The notes under the pieces: generated by a model
What the model saw: only the letters and a program-made list of their open reading frames with translations
Databases searched by the model: none
What the model was told of the DNA's origin: nothing
In this document: piece by piece, positions 10,508-21,119 of the stretch
Numbering within the stretch: position 1 is the stretch's first letter
Layout: the number at the start of each line of letters is the position of its first letter
Made by a program: the position numbers and the translations under genes
Source of the DNA: Astrothelium macrocarpum
Taxonomy: Eukaryota; Ascomycota; Dothideomycetes; Trypetheliales; Trypetheliaceae
Reading direction: 5' to 3'
NCBI GenBank assembly: GCA_021030915.1
Contig: JAGEMR010000011.1
Span: 124,001 to 188,000 of the forward strand
Length of the DNA: 64,000 nucleotides

Positions 10508-11379
10508 GATTGAACTCTTCCAGCTATGGTGGTGACACTGGGACTGGTCCTCCATCCAGCGCAAGCCCTGCATATTAAGATCACTTTGCAATAGTCCCGG
10601 ACACTTTGGCCGATCTACAGTCTTTGGAGTTAGATTACAAGCGCCTCTAAAGACGTACTGATTGAGATCTCAGCTACTGACGAAATTGGAACTCGACAGC
10701 CACAAAAGCGAGAATCTGTAACTGAAGCTGTTATGTCTATTTTGGATGACAGTGTCATACGTGTATTGGATATTAACCTCAAGTTGCTGTTGGGTGTTCT
10801 GCATCTGTGGCGTTCACAACGCATTTCCTTCAGCGGCGCTGGTGGTCTGGCCTTGTAGCGATTTTAAGCATGTCTTATAACAGGAGTAAGTTATCTAGCA
10901 TAAATTTCACGAATTGTCACTGGATGTCCTTGTAATGAAACGCGTAGTCTACGAGTGTATTCTAGAGTCTCTAGTGGTCTGAGCTTCTGAGATAAGCCAT
11001 GTAGGACGCGACTTGCCATTAGCATAGCAATTTAATCATGCTGAGCTTCACGAATGGTTTCACGCGCTCTGTATTCTTCTTCGTGACTAGAAAATCCAGT
11101 CTGAGCACTGCAACGAAGATCTTTAGCTCTGCGCTGATTGGGTGATCATTGATCGAAGCGATAATGGCTCCGCATAGTGATGAGGCGAGTAAGGAAAGTA
11201 CAGGTTCGATTGATGACGATTCACACAAGTGCATTCTTTTGTAACATCTCTTTTCCGTTGCCATAGCCCTTGAGTGCACTCTGTCGCAATCTGCTATTCG
11301 CTCGACAGAGCTTTCCCAGCAAATTGTTAATGAAGAGGACAAACAACCTCAGCCCAGGGATGCATCGGATGAGGCGCCC
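10508..11379. other. Intergenic, no gene recognised
   Basis: 872 bp. The reading frame of the next gene stays open for some 130 bp upstream of its ATG but contains no earlier methionine after a TAA. Nothing else with coding character was seen on either strand. Confidence 0.5.
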
Positions 11380-12650
11380 ATGGTGCAGTCCAATCCAAAG
11401 CCCACCCGCTTAGATGGTGGTATAGTCGCCTGGTCTCAAGTCATTGCTGGCCACCTCGCGGCCTTCAACTCATGGGGCTCAGCCGATTCTTTCGGCCTGT
11501 TCGGGGCCTACTACACTACGTTCTCGCAACAGGCTCCATCGACGATCTCTTGGGTCGGGTCTATTCGAATCTTTCTCACACTTTTTATTGGAACCTTCTC
11601 CGGTCGTGCTTTGGACGCGAGACGCTATCACTACGTCGCAATCACGGGCCTTGTTCCCCAGATTTTAGCCGTATTCATGACAAGCTTAACAACAAAATAT
11701 TGGTAGCTGCTTCTCACACGAGCGATTTGTCAAGGGTTGGGAAATGGCTTGGCATTTACACCCACTATTGCATTGGTGAGCACGTACTTTTCGAAAGGAA
11801 GGGCAATGACCATCGCGGGAATGAGTAGTGGGACGGCGACGGGTGGAGTTGTGTTTTCAATTATTGCCAGACAGATGTTGACAACTGTGGGATTTGCATG
11901 GACGGTAAACACGATGGGGTTTGTGATTCTGACGAATGCAATGGTGATTCTAGCGTTGGTCAGACCAAGGAGCTTGCCAAAAAAGGGAGGGCCGATGGTA
12001 GAGTTGGCTGCATTCAAGGATCCGTGGTATAGTCTTTTTGGTTTGGGCTTGTTTTTTGCTTTGCTAGGACTTTATTTCGGCTACTACTATGTGAGTTGTT
12101 CTCTCCTTATCGCTAGTCCGGACACTTACATGAACAGATAACGCCCTTCGTGCAGGACGTTATGCATGTGTCGTCTGCCACCTCACTCGATCTCTTGTTG
12201 GTAATGAATGCGATGGGATTGACGGGCCGGATCGTGCCCGCTTGGATCGCAGATTTTCTGCTTGGACCTCTTAACACCTTATTTATCGTCACAGCTATTT
12301 CTAGTCTTCTGGTATATGTATGGGCTGTGGTCGATTCGATTCAAGGGACGTGGGCATTTGCGATAGTATATGGTTTCTTCTCCGCTGGGATCCAGAGCAT
12401 GTTTCCACCAGCGTTAGCAAATAACAAACAGGATGTACCAAAGATTGGAGTTCGAATGGGTATGATTTTCACTATTATGAGTCTTGGCACTCTCTGCGGT
12501 CCGCCCATTGCTGGGGCTTTGGTAGATGAAAAGGACGGAGGATACTTGTACGCGCAAATCTTCGGAGGATCAGCTTTAGCGAGTAGCGTTCTCGTCTTAC
12601 TCATCCCGCGCTCTCTTAGCGTTGGATGGAATTTCTTGGCAAAAGTCTAG
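11380..12650 (+). pseudogene. Monocarboxylate-type MFS transporter (SLC16-like) interrupted by one in-frame TAG
   Basis: Exons 11380-12090 and 12138-12650 (47-bp intron, phase kept) would encode about 407 residues of a proton-linked monocarboxylate porter. It starts with the family's Asp-Gly-Gly-rich opening (LDGGIVAWSQV) and TM1, and includes ICQGLGNGLAFTPTIALVST, the glycine-rich segment typical of fungal MCTs. Codon 109, at 11704-11706, is TAG where the family usually has Gln after TKYW (YWQ). The frame is open on both sides and conserved across the stop, so a single CAG-to-TAG change is the simplest reading. The change is C to T in a CpA context. A canonical but only 36-bp GT-AG segment spans the stop in phase; splicing it would delete conserved residues, and it is shorter than every other intron here. 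It sits between two genes of a possible aromatic-acid route. Confidence 0.78.
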
Positions 12651-13031
12651 GAGGAACCACTCACATTGGAAAGTCTACCTATCTTCTTTAGGGCCTTTCT
12701 GATAGCTCCAAAGCTCTAAATAATATGCATCATATCTAGATGAGTATATGCTCAGGTCGATTGGGCCAAGACCATCCTGGTAATAACCCGTGCTCTTGTC
12801 CTACAAAGGGTAGGGAAAGGTCCTTGCTTCAATCTAATTATGCCACTTGAGCTTGGGACTATTCCGGCTGTTGCCTGCAAGCTCTGAAGATCTTCAGGTA
12901 GAGTACGGTTTTTCCATTCGGAATTTAGAGAAGAACCGGATCTTATCGTCCAAGTCTTGGTCCCATTTGGGAAATCGTATAGCCTTCGCCCGAGGTCCTC
13001 TGCAGGTGAACTGGACGTGCTTTCTCACTAA
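12651..13031. other. Intergenic, no gene recognised
   Basis: 381 bp between the transporter and the dehydrogenase, both on the plus strand. Presumed 3' untranslated region and promoter; no motif stands out. Confidence 0.5.
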
Positions 13032-14552
13032 ATGGTAAGGAAAATGTCAGTAGACGCGACCGAATACCCTTTATGCGGCCTCTGGAGGACCAGTCATCTC
13101 GATAAACTCTACTACGGACCTCACTCCGTTCAGAACTACCTTCTCTCCTGTCTGCCCAGCGATACATCCAAAGCTTTTATTATCACTGGCTCCTCTCTTG
13201 TCAAAAAAACATCCCTAATAACGCAAGTTGAAAGGCTTCTCGGCACTGGACATGCTGGCACCTTATTGATAAAACAGCACGCTCCTATTGCCGATATTGA
13301 TCATGCCTTCGACAAGATCTCAAAGAATACGTCGATAGACACCGTTATTTCCATCGGCGGTGGCAGCCCTATCGACTCGGCTAAAGTACTATCGCACTAC
13401 CACAATAACACACATGAAGCACATCTCCTTCATATATCCATACCCACCACGCTCTCGGCAGCAGAGTGCACTATGGGCGCCGCGTACAGCACCGCTCAGA
13501 AAAATAAAGCCTTCGTTATCCATCCAGATCTCGCACCTAAGGTATTGCTCTGTGACACGATTTCCATTTTGGGCCAGCCCTGCCGTGCGGCCAGGCAAAT
13601 TTCAGCACTAATGGAGATAAACTTAGATTATACTCTACGACCCAACCTTCGCTCAAGAGACCCCCACTCGACTCTTCCTGTGCACAGGGATACGAGCTCT
13701 AGATCACGCCATGGAGCTCATGTATCATCCTACAGCAACGGAAGTCCCGTGCAAGGCGATGTGCCTGTTCGCTGCATCAGAGTTATTCACCTATCTACCC
13801 AAGTATAAAGAGAACCCCAGCGATCTCGACGTGATAACACGATTGCAATTAGCGGCTTTTGCGTCGCTGGGATTTATAGGTGGAAACTTCAAGCCTTTGG
13901 GACTGAGGTAGGTGTTTCGAAGTCTGGCTCAGTTTGTACGGAAGTTATGTCCGATCAAGACGACAAAGGTGGTTATGGCAACGTCTGAAATCTTGGGCAT
14001 GATAGGTAATCGTCCGAGGGTATGGACACCGAGATCATTCGAGAGGTTCAGCACGTTGCTGTTGGAGAACCACCGTCATCCCCCTTCTTGTGTTGACTAA
14101 TTTCATGAGCCTCCGCAAAATATCATGTAGATGAGCTTTCGCGCTTGCAGAGGCTTTTGGTTTGAAAATGGTGCTAACCACTTTGCAGTCATGCCCTGGG
14201 CTACGCACTGGGTAGTCCGTACGGTATTCTCCACGGCGAGACGTCCTGTTTGACTCTGGGCCATGTCGTCAAGTTGAAAGCCAGGACTGATGAAGCTGCT
14301 GCACGAAACATCGCGAGAATGCTGGCTTATATTGGACAGCCACGAACTGGGAATGATGTAGCGGATGGAGAGGTAGTGGGAAACACCATTTTGGAGCTGG
14401 TGAAAAGCTTGGGGTTGTATAGAGGATTGAGAGAGTATGGGGTGGAGAGGGATCAGGTTGACATTATTACAGAAAGAGCGACGGGGAAGGGCCCGGGTGA
14501 TCCGACATATGAAGTGGTGAAGGCGTTGATTGAAGAATTATTCCAGGGTTGA
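13032..14552 (+). CDS. Iron-type alcohol dehydrogenase family, maleylacetate-reductase-like
   Basis: Probably an NAD(P)H-dependent reductase of maleylacetate to 3-oxoadipate. Exons 13032-13541, 13627-13907 and 14189-14552 give 384 residues, the usual size. The introns are 85 and 281 bp; the second is the longest I accept in the window. Seen: the dinucleotide-binding ISIGGGSPIDSAKVL, PTTLSAAECTMGAAY, GIRALDHAMELMYH, then LSHALGYALGSPYGILHGET. The metal-ligand pattern of Fe-ADHs (HxxxH...H) appears here as HALGY...LHGE: the second histidine is Tyr, as I recall for fungal maleylacetate-reductase-like members, so full iron binding is doubtful. Removing the first intron restores LAPKIILYDPTF, which supports that model. 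The context with a 3-oxoacid CoA-transferase supports a 3-oxoadipate role; a general metal-dependent alcohol dehydrogenase is the alternative. Confidence 0.87.
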
Positions 14553-15204
14553 AACGCTCCCGAATATGCTCCACAAGTGACTAAGAGCTGCATCAAATCT
14601 TCGTCTTCCATGACCGTGTATGCTCAGCTCTGTGTCTCAACTCGTGAGGCTGAAGTAGGCTGATTTTGTATTCGGCAAGTTGTCAACACATGTCTCCGAG
14701 TCGCGCGCCCGGGACATCAGAAACCCTAACGCCACAGGTCAAGTGGAGAACTTAGCAATTCAGCTCAGTATGCAGCTCAGCCATACTCAGGTCCGCTCAG
14801 ATGTAGCTCAAGCTAGCTCAGGTGTAACTCAGGTTTGTTTACTAATCGCTTATCCGAAAGTGATAAAGGAAATGGATAAACCTGGTCAGTGCCTGTGGAT
14901 TATCCTGTTGCGACCCTTGGTGCCCCCTGTGCTTTCGTGGACTGCAAGCCGCAACTGTCCCCTGCAACAATCACGGTAGAGACGCGGCCTATTCCATTTG
15001 CGGTCAAATCTGAGGTCCTACGGACTCTCGATAAGTGCGAGTACTGGCTTTCTCATCGTATTGTGATTTATTGCAATAATTGAAGAAAACTGAGAGCCAG
15101 CCTCGCTTGAGACGTACAAGGTGAGTAGAGCAAAAGAATATCTGCGAACATTTTTTCAAGCATAAATAAAAATTTTCAGATGGAGGACATGAGTGGAGCA
15201 GGCG
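14553..15204. other. Intergenic with a degenerate short tandem repeat
   Basis: 652 bp between the dehydrogenase and the NACHT-ankyrin gene's distal end. It holds the repeat described separately and no supportable gene. Confidence 0.5.
14756..14834. repeat. Degenerate 10-12-bp tandem repeat (core GCTCAG)
   Basis: Seven successive units end in a version of GCTCAG or ACTCAG: ttcagctcag, tatgcagctcag, ccatactcag, gtccgctcag, atgtagctca, agctagctcag, gtgtaactcag. Spacing is 10-12 bp. It lies outside coding sequence; no function is apparent. Confidence 0.6.
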
Positions 15205-15573
15205 TTAAGCAGGCGTTAGACAGGCATCCGAATCAAAAGACTGTAGTAATTGGATTATGGCCTGATTATAGGTGTAATCAGGCCAGAGGTGCTCATGTTT
15301 GGTGGCCCAGGTCAGCGGCGTTTCTCCATCATTGTCTTTTGAATTGACTTTCGCACCTTTCTCATACAACAATTGAACTACAGCTTTGCGCCCTTTCTCT
15401 TCGATGAGATTTGGTAGTTGCCTTTGTACAGCCCACGATAGTGGCGTCCGACCATTTTTATCCTTCCAGTCTACTTCAGCGCCATTCTCTAGTAAGAGCT
15501 GAGCCACCGCCACGTTCACTTGCATCTTTTCTTCAACTGCCCAAGACAATGGCGTCCGGCCATTCTTGTCTTC
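15205..15573 (-). pseudogene. Orphaned C-terminal ankyrin repeats behind the premature stop
   Basis: In the same frame and directly after the TAG at 15574-15576, 122 further codons encode the rest of repeat 12 and two more (GRTPLSWAV, GRTPLSWAV, GETPLTWAT), then a short tail ending FDSDACLTPA. Frame, repeat unit and spacing match the upstream array, so this was one gene until a TGG-to-TAG change (CpA to TpA on the plus strand). Separate translation from an internal GTG/ATG is unlikely in a eukaryote; readthrough is possible but unsupported. Confidence 0.8.
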
Positions 15574-16725
15574 CTAATTGATCAGAGCACCATTCTCTAG
15601 CAATAGCTGCGGCGTGGCAATGTGCTTTTTCCCTTCTGCAACGGCCCAAGACAGTGGTGTTCGACCACTATTATCTGTGCTGTTGACTTTTGCACCCTTT
15701 CCCAGCAACAGCCGAGCCACGGCCACGTTACCCATCGGTCTCTTTTCAACGCTCCACGGTAGTTTTCCCACGGCTGCCCAAGATAATGGCGTCCGACCAT
15801 CGTTATCTTCCCAGTCGATCTCTGTGGCAGTCTCTAGCAATACTTGGATCACATCCACGTTCTCATTCTCCGCGGCCAACGACAGCGACGTCCTACCGTT
15901 GTGATCTTTGGAATCAACTTTTGCACCTTTCTCTAACAACAACCTGGCCACAGCCTTGCTCTGGTTTGCGGCAGCCCACAATAAAGGTGTTCGACCATCT
16001 TTTTCGTCTTTCCAGTTGACTTCTGCACCTTGTTCTAGCAAGAGTTGGATCACAGCCTTGTTCCTGCACATTTTGATGGCGCACAGTAATGGCGTCTGAC
16101 CAATGTTATCTTGCTGGTCGACTTTTGCGCCCTTCTCTAACAATATCCGCACCACGGCGTGGCTTTTGTCCACTCCGGCCGCCCAAATTAGCGGTGTCCG
16201 GCCGTTGCGATCTTTGGAATCGACATCTGCGCCGTTCTCTAGTAATACCAAGGCTGTACTCTCACTCGCATGAGCAGCGGCCCACGATAGTGGTGTCCGA
16301 CTGTCGTCGTCTTTCGAATCAACTTTTGCGCCATTCTCTAGCAAAACTAGGACCGTGCTTCTGTACCCGCGCGCAGCAGCCCATGATACAGGAGTCCGGT
16401 TTGTTCCGCGGTCTTTTGAGTCGACTTCTGCGCCCTTCTCCAGCAGCAATTGAGCCGCAGCTGTGTTCCCATCGCCGGCAAGCCAGGATAGTGCCGTTCG
16501 GCCATATTTGTGGTCTTTGGCATCGATCTCTGCGCCATGCTCTAGTGATATCTGAGCTATGGCCTCGTTCGCGTTTGTAGCAGCCCAGTACATTGGTGTG
16601 CGAAGCGATTGACCTTCCACATCGACCTCGGCACCATCCTCTAGAAGCAGTTTCACCACGGCCGTGTGTTCATGTCTAGCGGCCCATGAAAGCGGCGTTT
16701 GATGAAAGTAGCTGTCTTTGGAGTT
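15205..16725 (-). repeat. Ankyrin repeat array, 14 units of about 99-120 bp
   Basis: Fourteen copies of the TPLSWAA...LLLE.GA.VD...D..GR unit, eleven before and three after the internal stop. Several units agree almost residue for residue, suggesting recent duplication or concerted evolution. One unit carries an insertion (GKLPWSVEKRPMGN), and a related insertion occurs in the unit at about 15,400 (RQLPNLIEEKGRK). Confidence 0.85.
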
Positions 16726-19540
16726 GACACCGGTATCATAATTGACGTTACTTGAGTTCCGCCTTTCAAGCAGGAACTGTTTGACAAGCCTTTCTAGTCC
16801 CACGGGAGACGCTAGACATAGTGGAGATCCCGTGAAAGGAAGTTGGCGCCCTAATTTGGGACGGTCTCCCACCCAATACTTGCGGAGCCTCGACGATAGA
16901 CATAGGTCTCGCGCCATCTCCACTAAAGATTCTTGGCACCGATCGTCTGACTCACGGTAGTGATTTACCCAATAAGATGCGCAGTACTTGCGTAATGGAT
17001 AATGATCCTCCTCGAGTTCTGAGCACAGGAACGAAATGCATGTCTCTGCGAGGACCGAATCTGCATCTCTTATAGATATAGAGTGCTTCCAGTAATATTG
17101 TTCGTTGACATCCTCCTGTCTGTGCGAATCAATCTGACCTTGAAGGTCCTCTGACTTCTTTGCCGCAGCCCCAGTTCCTTTGAATCCTTCCTCATGAGTA
17201 TTGCTAGGACGCCTTGAACATATTTTCTTGTGGTGATAGTCAGATCGAATCAAGAATTCTCTGGCCGTTTGATGAAGCAGATATACTCTGCTGTTTATGA
17301 AGACTACGAATAGACCGCAATAATCCTTGATCGTCTCGCGAACTCTACTTAATGGAATGATATCATTTGCCACATCCTTACGAGAACGCTGGTGGCCGTC
17401 AAATGCCAAAGCCACTGATATCTGAGAAAGAGAGAGCGGTTCTTTGGCGCCCAATATCATGCCTAGTAGTCGTCTCGCTTTTTCTATGTTAGTACTTCTG
17501 TTCAATATCTTTTCATAAGCATCATCGACCGATTTGGGTAGCTTCTTGGTCAAGTCTAAGATACCTTTCTTGTTAATGCCGCATTTGGCGGCCATTAAAC
17601 CATCAAAGATAACAGTAATCCAGAGATATGTCCGGTTTGGAATGGACTCCAATTGATTTCTCATCAATTCGCTTTCCTCTGGCTCGAGCCGGTATGCTTC
17701 AGATGTCTCGTCAACTCTCTTCTCCACGACAACACGGATCTCTTCTGCAATCTCATCCGCGATATCACTCCTGTCTCCCTGGAGATGAATTGAAGTCATT
17801 TTGGACTTGAGCGATCGAGAGAAATCGCGATAAATGTAATCGTACGGCCGGCTGGTCATTAAAAATTTTATATTGTGACCATGTACCGTTTTGTCTGATC
17901 CGGCCTTGTAAAATCTAGTGACTTTACTAATAAGCTGCTGCCTGTCATTGTCATGGCATTCGTCCAGAGCATCAAGAACACATATGGTCTCTTGGTGCAT
18001 CCCAGCAGCAAGAAATGTATCCCACAAAACATCAAAAGATTCAACGAATCTGTCCGCTCGAGCTCCGTAAGTACTAAGCACGTCTTCAGTCAGAGCGCAG
18101 GGATTTGAGACGAAAAGTTGGTGCAAAAGTGTACACAAAGCACTACGAGCGGTCTTCTGCTCATCAAAGTCATCCTTGAAAAAGAAGTAACACACGATCC
18201 TACCCTCATCAGGTAATATTGCGTCGATGAGATATCTTGATAATACTGATTTGCCGCATCCTGGATCCGCAGTCAAATAGAGAAGGCCTGATGCATTTTC
18301 TTCTCCTGGCAAATTCCATTTCTTAAAGTGATCGTGGTCTGTCACCCAGTTACACGTCCCCAGAACTCGCTCGTCATTCCTGTTCTTAATGTTCTCGGAG
18401 ACACAACCATTTTGCAGGAGTAGCTGAAGAAAAGACTCAACTTGCGCCCTCCGAGTGATTATCTCTTGACTCCTTCCCTGCGTCGAGAAGCCGCTACGAA
18501 TTTCATCTCTGATATTGCCAATGGCTACAGAAACTCTCTCGATATCGCGCCAACCCTTTCTCTCAGCACATTCCCTGACCTTGGCTTCGGCCTGTTCCAT
18601 TGCGGTGAGTAATTTATCCCACCCATCCACCTTGAATGCATCACGAATTGCACTCTCGGGCGGATTTAGTTGTAAATAACAAGCAGCCCGAGCTTGGAAT
18701 TCGATGATATTTGAACATGCAGCTGTCATATCGATTTCGACTTCTTCAGGACGCGGACTTTGGTTCTTCCAAAGAAGCTGTTCATATTCGGTCAGGCGAC
18801 GGATAGAGCTGGCAACAGTCTCTAGACCTTCAAAGAGAACGTGTCGTTGATCCACGGCTCGGAGACAGAGCTAAAGCAAATTTAGCGTAGCCAAATGTTG
18901 AATATGATCATACAGTTACCGTAAGGATAAATGTCACACCGGCACAAGCCACCGCAGCAGGAAGGCATGGCGCTGCTGCAGCATTTATCATGCTTTGCAT
19001 ATCAACAATACAACGAACGGTTTTCTGAAAGAAGCGCTTGGACTTAGTAGTACATCGTTTCATTTGGAGCGTCTCATGGGTATGGAGAGTCTTCAATTCC
19101 ATATCAACAGATCTTAAAACTTTCTTCTTATCTTTACTTTCTCCATTTCCAATTTTGCTTTCAAACCAGTCCTTTAGAATGAGATCGTACTTCTCTAGCT
19201 TCTCGCATTTTCCCGGGTCTTTTCGTAATTGCTTATCCGCTTTCGTCCACATATCCTCATCTTCGTCCGATTCTGCAGCAGGAGTCTCCGTGACTGACTC
19301 GCCGCTCTCCTTGCCGACTGATTCCGCTTCATTGATCTCGACTGAGGGAGTGGTGTCAAGTGTATACCGAGCGTTGTCGGCTCGATTATCCTTTGGCCCT
19401 GGAGGACTTTCGTAAAACGATGGACGGAGCACACCAGGCCGGGTTACTTGCTTCTTGAACCCCTTGAATTTTCGGGCCAAACGATTCATTCTAACAGATC
19501 TCGCTCTTGAGTTCCAAAGATTGAAATTGCTTTCATTCAC
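15574..19540 (-). CDS. NACHT-ankyrin STAND protein (fungal NLR-like), array ended by a premature stop
   Basis: A signal-transduction ATPase of the type used in fungal allorecognition and immunity. Exons 19540-18920 and 18870-15574 join in phase 0 over a 49-bp intron and give about 1,305 residues. The N-terminal part has an acidic stretch and then a helical domain (PAAVACAGVTFILT, spliced to LCLRAVDQRHVLFEGL) resembling the NACHT-associated N-terminal domain of fungal NWD proteins. The NACHT domain shows Walker A (ADPGCGKSVLSRYL), Walker B (CVLDALDECHD) and a sensor-like FLMTSRPYDY. After a winged-helix-like region come 11 ankyrin repeats, most carrying GRTPLSWAA and LLLENGAEVD. The stop falls inside the next repeat (ENGALIN, then TAG) where sister repeats have Trp (VDWED/VNWKD); three more repeats follow in frame. 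The shortened protein may still work, since such arrays vary between strains. Confidence 0.88.
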
Positions 19541-21119
19541 GCAAGAGCAAGAGAGCGTCTCCTCCCAAACCTAGTTTTTCAACGAAATGGAAAGCGAAAA
19601 GACAGCACATGCCCGTTAAACGATGCACGGGCGGCTGCAGCTACATGTGTGTGTATGCAACGACGGACGTCCAATACCTTACCTTCCCACCACGGCAACG
19701 CAGACCAATGTGCATCTCATCTTCGATTGTGCCTGGTCCAACGGCGTCGCACTTGTGTGACGAATACATCGATAGTAATGCTGCACCCGACATATCCTGG
19801 GTTCTTGTTACGCTAAGATGTTTGGCAGGTAACATTCAGTCTTGCCTTATCAATAACGTCGAAGAAGACAGAAACATAGAAAGAGTGCGACAGACGGAAT
19901 CATAAGATATATTTGGAATAAATCATAGCATGTTACTCAAAATAAAAATCTTTCATTAGCACGCTCTTCTCCTGTTGCGCTTCTTGGAGCCGGGTCCACA
20001 TCGTACAGGCTGCAAGCTTAGTAGCATGAAGGTATCAAATCAAATTGGCTAGAGACCGCATCAAATTGAGATTGCGCTTTTAGTTGGACTCATTTTTTAG
20101 AACTTGGTTCTTGCTTGGTACACGGAACGGGGAGGTAGGAATCGAGCAGATTTTTCTTGGGCTACTTAGGCGTCCGTGCTCCAGACCTTGACGCGCCGTA
20201 ACGCCACTCAAAGATCCATTTTCCGTGAGTTCTCTCTCCGAAGTAAAAGTCCATCAAGGACACAGATCCTTGTTTCTGTCCTATCAGTTAACGCCGATCC
20301 TTGTGAAATACTTTGTTGGTTTCCACTTCTGGCACAGACTTGTGGAAGAAAGAGGCGAAAGCTTTCTTCTCTCTATGAAATCGCGCGCAGCAGTACAGAA
20401 TCTCTCGCATTGACCGCACTTCCTCAGCCGCTCCTTATCAGCCAGGCTCCTACCTCTATACGGGCGGCAGTCCAGGTCGTTATTCTCGCGATTAGGTACG
20501 TCAAATTCGGCTCACTATCGAACCAAAGCCCTGAAAACTATCAATGCATGCGCGCTCAAGTTTCGGGTCTTGTATTTCCGAGCAAAACTCATAGACTTAT
20601 TATTCTCTAGGACAAAGCGCGCTCCGTATCGGTATACCCAGTCCAGACACCTCTCATAAGTTTGATCGAGGATTTATCAAATTTCTTCCCCTGAAGCAGA
20701 AGAGACCGACATGTCGGTGCAGTCAACGAACCTTCGTCCCGTCGTTTTGCCTCAAGCATCTCTGCCAGCTTACTGGCGAAGGGGAGAAATACTAAGACCG
20801 GGTTCCTCTTCAGCATAAACACAGCTATTCGAAGCCCCTACAATCTACGATGCTACTCCAACCTTACACGCAGATTAAACTGGAGAGCGTTCAGAACATT
20901 CAACTAGCACAGACGCTTAGCCATAGCCGGACATCGACCGCAAAACCTTTTGAGTCTTCCGTAATAGTCGCATATCGAAATACACCCTGATGGGTCCAAG
21001 GACGCATCCATTCTATTTGCTCTATCCAGCCCTAATGTGTGATTTCGGCAATCCTGTCCATTGATATTGTATTATAAGAGTAGAGACCCGTGATGCTCTA
21101 ATCCAGAAAAGGCTCATAT
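19541..21119. other. 1.6-kb gap, no gene recognised
   Basis: Open frames of up to 144 codons exist on the plus strand near 20.2-20.6 kb, but they have no recognisable motif, no clear splice partners and no similarity I can name. It contains the NACHT gene's promoter and the 3' end of the regulator downstream. A decayed element cannot be excluded. Confidence 0.4.

Noticed and set aside
11671..11706. A 36-bp GT-AG segment that would remove the transporter's stop in frame
   Set aside because: It is shorter than every other intron I could support (minimum 43 bp), and removing it would delete the conserved FMTSLTTKYW; kept only as an alternative to be checked by reads.
15578..16580. Plus-strand frames across the ankyrin array
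   Set aside because: Period-99 repetition on the opposite strand of the ankyrin units keeps them open; the translation has no recognisable fold.
20176..20610. 144-codon plus-strand frame
   Set aside because: No motif, no splice-linked neighbour, low-complexity leader-like composition; too weak to call a gene.
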